Assembly: GCF_002205165.1 (NCBI RefSeq)
Contig: NZ_NIVS01000020.1
Location: 485,382-549,381, forward strand
Direction: 5' to 3'
Length of the DNA stretch: 64,000 nucleotides
Source: Stenotrophomonas maltophilia
GTDB taxonomy: Bacteria > Pseudomonadota > Gammaproteobacteria > Xanthomonadales > Xanthomonadaceae
Positions 62,857 to 64,000 of the stretch are shown here, piece by piece. Both the position numbers and the translations under genes were made by a program. Under the pieces are notes generated by a model, which worked only from the letters and a program-made list of their open reading frames with translations, was not told the origin of the DNA and searched no databases. Position 1 is the stretch's first letter; the number at the start of each line of letters is the position of its first letter.

Positions 62857-63855
62857 ATGACACAGATGATCAAATCACATTCGCTCGCCCATCTTCTGGC
62901 CTGCGCCACGCTGGGCGCCGGGCTGATGGCCCTCAGCACGCCGGCGTCGGCGGGTCTGCGCGACGCGTTCGGCAGCCGCGGTTCCGCCCAGGAACAGAGC
63001 CAGGCCGGCCAGGCGGAGATTCCCGTCTGCAGCAAGCCCTTGGGCACGATCGCGGTGATCGAGCCGGAAGACGTGGTGAACTGGTGGAGCGGGCAGCAGT
63101 TGCCGGCGCCATCGCGTCTGATCAAGGTGTTCGTCAGCAAGTCCAAGTGTTTCACCCTGGTCGACCGCGGGGTGGGCCTGGCCGCATCCCAGGCCGAGCG
63201 TGCGCTCGCTGCCGACGGTGAACTGCGCAATCGCTCCAACGTCGGCAAGGGCCAGATGCGTGCCGCCGATTACGTCCTGATTCCGGACCTGATCTCGCAG
63301 AACAGCGATGCCGGCGGCAATGCCATCGGTGGCCTGCTCAGTGGTCTAGTGGGTGGCAAGGCCGGCTCGGTGGTCAGCGGCCTCAACCTGCGCAGCAAGA
63401 CCGCCAACGTCACCTTGAGCCTGACCGACGTGCGGTCCTCCGAACAGGTGGCCGTGGTCGAAGGCAATTCCAAGAAGACCGACCTGGGCTGGGGCGCCCG
63501 CGGCAGCCTGTTCGGTGGCAGCGGCCTGGCCAGCATGGGCGTGGGCGGCTATGCCAACACCGAAATCGGCCAGGTCATCACCCTGGCGTACCTGCAGGCT
63601 TACACCAACCTGGTGGGCGAGCTCGGCGGCCTGTCCGGCAACCCGGCTGCGACCAACGTCAGCCAGGCTGCGACCATGCTCAAGCCGGGCCGCCTGCTGG
63701 CCAACGCCAAGGGCACCGGCACAGCCGTGCGTTCGCTGGAGCCGGGCATGCTGCTGTATCCCACCGGCCTGAAGGAAGGCGCGATGTGGGAAGTGGAAGA
63801 CGAAATGGGCAACAAGGGCTGGGTCAACTCCACCCTGATGGAACTGGCCCGCTGA
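62857..63855 (+). CDS. CsgG/HfaB-like exported protein
   Basis: The 332-residue protein has a signal peptide ending STPASAG and a CsgG-type core: EIPVCSKPLGTIAVIEPE, KCFTLVDRGVGLAASQAERAL, ADYVLIPDLISQNS, ANVTLSLTDVRSSEQVAVVEG, then a glycine-rich segment. The last ~60 residues (RSLEPGMLLYPTG...MGNKGWVNSTLMEL) look like an SH3-type domain. CsgG family members form outer-membrane pores or lipoprotein complexes for curli or holdfast export, but this one lacks a clear lipobox. No curli genes are near. The start may be 62857 or 62866. Confidence 0.78.
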   Translation: MTQMIKSHSLAHLLACATLGAGLMALSTPASAGLRDAFGSRGSAQEQSQAGQAEIPVCSKPLGTIAVIEPEDVVNWWSGQQLPAPSRLIKVFVSKSKCFTLVDRGVGLAASQAERALAADGELRNRSNVGKGQMRAADYVLIPDLISQNSDAGGNAIGGLLSGLVGGKAGSVVSGLNLRSKTANVTLSLTDVRSSEQVAVVEGNSKKTDLGWGARGSLFGGSGLASMGVGGYANTEIGQVITLAYLQAYTNLVGELGGLSGNPAATNVSQAATMLKPGRLLANAKGTGTAVRSLEPGMLLYPTGLKEGAMWEVEDEMGNKGWVNSTLMELAR

Positions 63856-63866
63856 GCCGGCCCGGA

Positions 63867-64000
<134 letters not shown>

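Overview
The window is high-GC gammaproteobacterial chromosome and reads as Stenotrophomonas or a very close member of the Lysobacteraceae (Xanthomonadaceae). The clearest evidence is a complete smeT-smeDEF multidrug efflux locus with its operator. Supporting evidence is GTAG-headed palindromic repeats between genes, a CopL-type metal protein, and gene orders typical of Xanthomonadales. I see no prophage, insertion sequence, CRISPR array, tRNA or rRNA. Coding density is high and most genes sit in short operons with 4-bp ATGA overlaps.

Layout. 0-5.4 kb: an iron-type TonB receptor with two PepSY membrane proteins, the second fused to an NqrF-like NADH reductase. 5.4-7 kb: a small minus-strand copper-type module (CopL-like, EF-hand, CopG/DUF411). 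7-16 kb: a PLP enzyme, oligopeptidase A, a DUF1415/SDR pair, and an aryl aldehyde/alcohol dehydrogenase operon followed by an AcoR-like regulator that is frameshifted near its 5' end. 16-21 kb: YajQ, an EamA exporter, metNI, a higBA toxin-antitoxin pair and the lipocalin Blc. 21-27 kb: two exported S9 peptidases flanking an aminotransferase. 27-32 kb: lptM-dapF-DUF484-xerC, then heat-shock hslVU. 32-38.7 kb: smeT and smeDEF. 38.7-49.5 kb: small membrane and hypothetical proteins, a cytosine-deaminase-like enzyme, ubiE, a diguanylate cyclase, an M1 aminopeptidase, a TetR/metallo-beta-lactamase-fold pair with a large symmetric operator, a three-gene operon ending in a HAD phosphatase, and a PfkB kinase. 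49.8-61.4 kb: the elongasome cluster mreBCD-mrdA-rodA with a second rodA, then mltB-rlpA-dacC. 61.4-63.9 kb: an LpxR-type lipid A deacylase and a CsgG-like protein. The last ~130 bases are G/C homopolymer and look like a sequence artefact.

How the parts fit. The 50-61 kb region is one cell-shape and peptidoglycan factory: filament (MreB), scaffold (MreC/D), transpeptidase (PBP2), glycosyltransferase (RodA, twice), and trimming enzymes (MltB, RlpA, DacC). The first operon would couple outer-membrane uptake of a ferric chelate to reduction at the inner membrane. SmeT/SmeDEF is the intrinsic multidrug pump. The least explained item is the ~600 bp gap between the second rodA and mltB. It carries a perfect FNR/Anr box placed exactly 41.5 bp from a predicted start site and a strong 12-bp hairpin downstream, which suggests an oxygen-responsive leader or small RNA.
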